From positions 1-34,089 of the forward strand of contig CAIKRV010000069.1 of NCBI GenBank assembly GCA_903829945.1: 34,089 bases of DNA. The letters run 5' to 3'. The notes beneath the pieces were generated by a model. The model was not told the DNA's origin, made no database searches, and worked only from the letters and a program-made list of their open reading frames with translations. Position numbers and translations under genes: made by a program. Positions 33,573-34,089 of this stretch are shown here, piece after piece. The DNA is from an uncultured bacterium. Its GTDB lineage: Bacteria > Bacteroidota > Bacteroidia > CAILMK01. Positions within the stretch are counted from its first letter, which is position 1; every line of letters begins with the position of its first letter.

Positions 33573-33604
33573 CAAAGTTAATGATAAATAGGGAATTAAG
33601 AAAA
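33573..33604 (-). promoter_or_regulatory. Bacteroidota-type promoter of the small secreted/propeller operon
   Basis: On the minus strand, TAACTTTG (33573-33580) matches the -7 consensus TAnnTTTG, 22 bp upstream of the ATG. A TTTT at 33601-33604, 20 bp further up, stands in for the -33 TTTG. A TTGATCATCAA near-palindrome (33560-33570) lies between the -7 element and the start codon. Confidence 0.5.
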
Positions 33605-33661
33605 TGCGAGGGAGGTAAGGAAAGCTTGGCTCTTTATAATATGAATATGGAGGGTTAAGGG

Positions 33662-33696
33662 AAAAAAAGCCTGCATACTTTCGTATCAGGCTTTTT
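33662..33696. terminator. Bidirectional terminator hairpin
   Basis: A stem AAAAGCCTG/CAGGCTTTT with an inner ATAC/GTAT pairing, one bulged C and a TTTC loop, flanked by A and T runs on both sides. No gene in the window ends next to it, so on the minus strand it may end transcription from a gene beyond the right edge. Confidence 0.75.
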
Positions 33697-33754
33697 CTTT
33701 TTAGTAGCCCGCATTGGACTATTATCGAACCAATTAGGTTTGTAAAAGAAATTA

Positions 33755-33880
33755 GTTAACGTTTTCGGGCTTGGCGAAGGAGGGGACTTTTACCACAAAA
33801 CTAGATTTGAAAAACAAATGTTCGGTTAACCATAAAACTCTCTGCCAGCACTGAACTGCCAATTTCTTAAAGGTGCTGTA
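33755..33880. repeat. Candidate structured intergenic repeat
   Basis: A GC-richer non-coding block that starts near GTTAACG and ends near GGTGCTGTAG. It contains three symmetric parts: ATTTG-A5-CAAAT (33805-33819), the palindrome GGTTAACC (33824-33831) and the stem CAGCAC/GTGCTG (33846-33851 with 33873-33878). It resembles mobile or repeated intergenic blocks of Bacteroidota, but only one copy is in the window, so this is not proven. Confidence 0.35.
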
Positions 33881-33969
33881 GAGGTAGTCATTCTCATGTC
33901 ATTTCGTCTAAAAAACGGTATAGTATATATGGTAATTCTTTTATATACATTATTGATTCTTTTCTAATA

Positions 33970-34089
33970 TTTGGATATACCGGGCAAACTGACCACCTAA
34001 AACCGGAGCAAATTGACCAGTGATTTTGCTGGCGAGATTTACGTTCATTTTAGCTGTTTAGGATGGTTTAAAAAAGTTCATATCATTAC
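33970..34089 (+). mobile_element. Left end of a probable IS21-family insertion sequence (partial)
   Basis: Two imperfect direct repeats, CCGGGCAAACTGACCAC (33980-33996) and CCGGAGCAAATTGACCAG (34003-34020), are spaced by about 23 bp. Multiple AAACTGACCA-type repeats near the tip are typical of IS21-family ends. The istA and istB genes would be to the right, outside the window. The exact outer boundary and target duplication cannot be fixed. Confidence 0.5.

Larger units (their letters stand above)
33605..34089. other. Gene-free right end of the window
   Basis: No reading frame here looks real. From left to right it holds a bidirectional terminator (33662-33696), a structured non-coding block (33755-33880) and an IS21-like element end (from about 33970). 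The element's genes would lie beyond the window. Confidence 0.55.

Noticed and set aside
33755-33880. Integron attC recombination site
   Set aside because: The block is structured and intergenic, but I could not find a paired R''/R' core (RYYYAAC and GTTRRRY) at its ends, and there is no integrase or cassette array in the window.

Overview
This is a low-GC, gene-dense bacterial segment, almost certainly from a member of the Bacteroidota. The evidence is a fused CcoN-CcoO cbb3 oxidase subunit, proteins with type IX secretion (T9SS) C-terminal sorting domains, a TPR-membrane-LuxR regulator, a DUF3078 protein, TAnnTTTG-like promoter elements and few Shine-Dalgarno sequences. A Chitinophagales or Sphingobacteriales-like lineage is plausible, but the sequence alone does not settle it. 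No rRNA, tRNA, CRISPR array or prophage was seen.

Layout. 323-10009 (+): a cbb3 cytochrome oxidase and assembly operon in the order ccoI, ccoS, ccoNO fusion, ccoQ-like, ccoP, ccoG, ccoH, a SafE-type membrane protein, then an acetyl-CoA hydrolase/CoA-transferase 12 bp later. It ends at a strong bidirectional terminator shared with a convergent short-chain dehydrogenase (10060-10821). 10966-15513 (-): an aromatic amino acid catabolic operon of homogentisate dioxygenase, 4-hydroxyphenylpyruvate dioxygenase, a tryptophanase-like lyase and a phytanoyl-CoA-dioxygenase-like enzyme. 15665-18223: a TPR/LuxR regulator divergent from a receiver-only response regulator, with repeats and hairpins between them. 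18380-23111 (+): a secreted LamG-like T9SS protein, a FrnE-type DsbA protein, a lipoprotein cytochrome c, a DinB protein, a DUF3078 outer-membrane protein and a degenerate UbiA-like membrane protein. 23142-25468 (-): an MBOAT/SGNH O-acetylation pair. 26009-29066 (+): a tight receiver-FIST-histidine kinase-DUF1801 operon. 29204-33551 (-): a small secreted protein and a 1.3 kb-residue beta-propeller T9SS protein. 33552-34089: no gene; a terminator, a structured block and what looks like the end of an IS21-family element.

The most interesting signal is a set of Crp/Fnr-like palindromes (TGA-N6-TCA core). There are two upstream of the cbb3 operon, 22 bp apart, and one each upstream of the homogentisate operon, the SDR gene and the LamG gene. 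Their centres lie either about 77-80 or about 56 bp from the proposed start codons. This suggests one oxygen- or redox-responsive regulon joining high-affinity respiration to oxygen-consuming aromatic catabolism. The second candidate system is the four-gene receiver/FIST/kinase operon, in which a soluble FIST protein probably supplies the sensory input of a kinase that has no sensor domain of its own.
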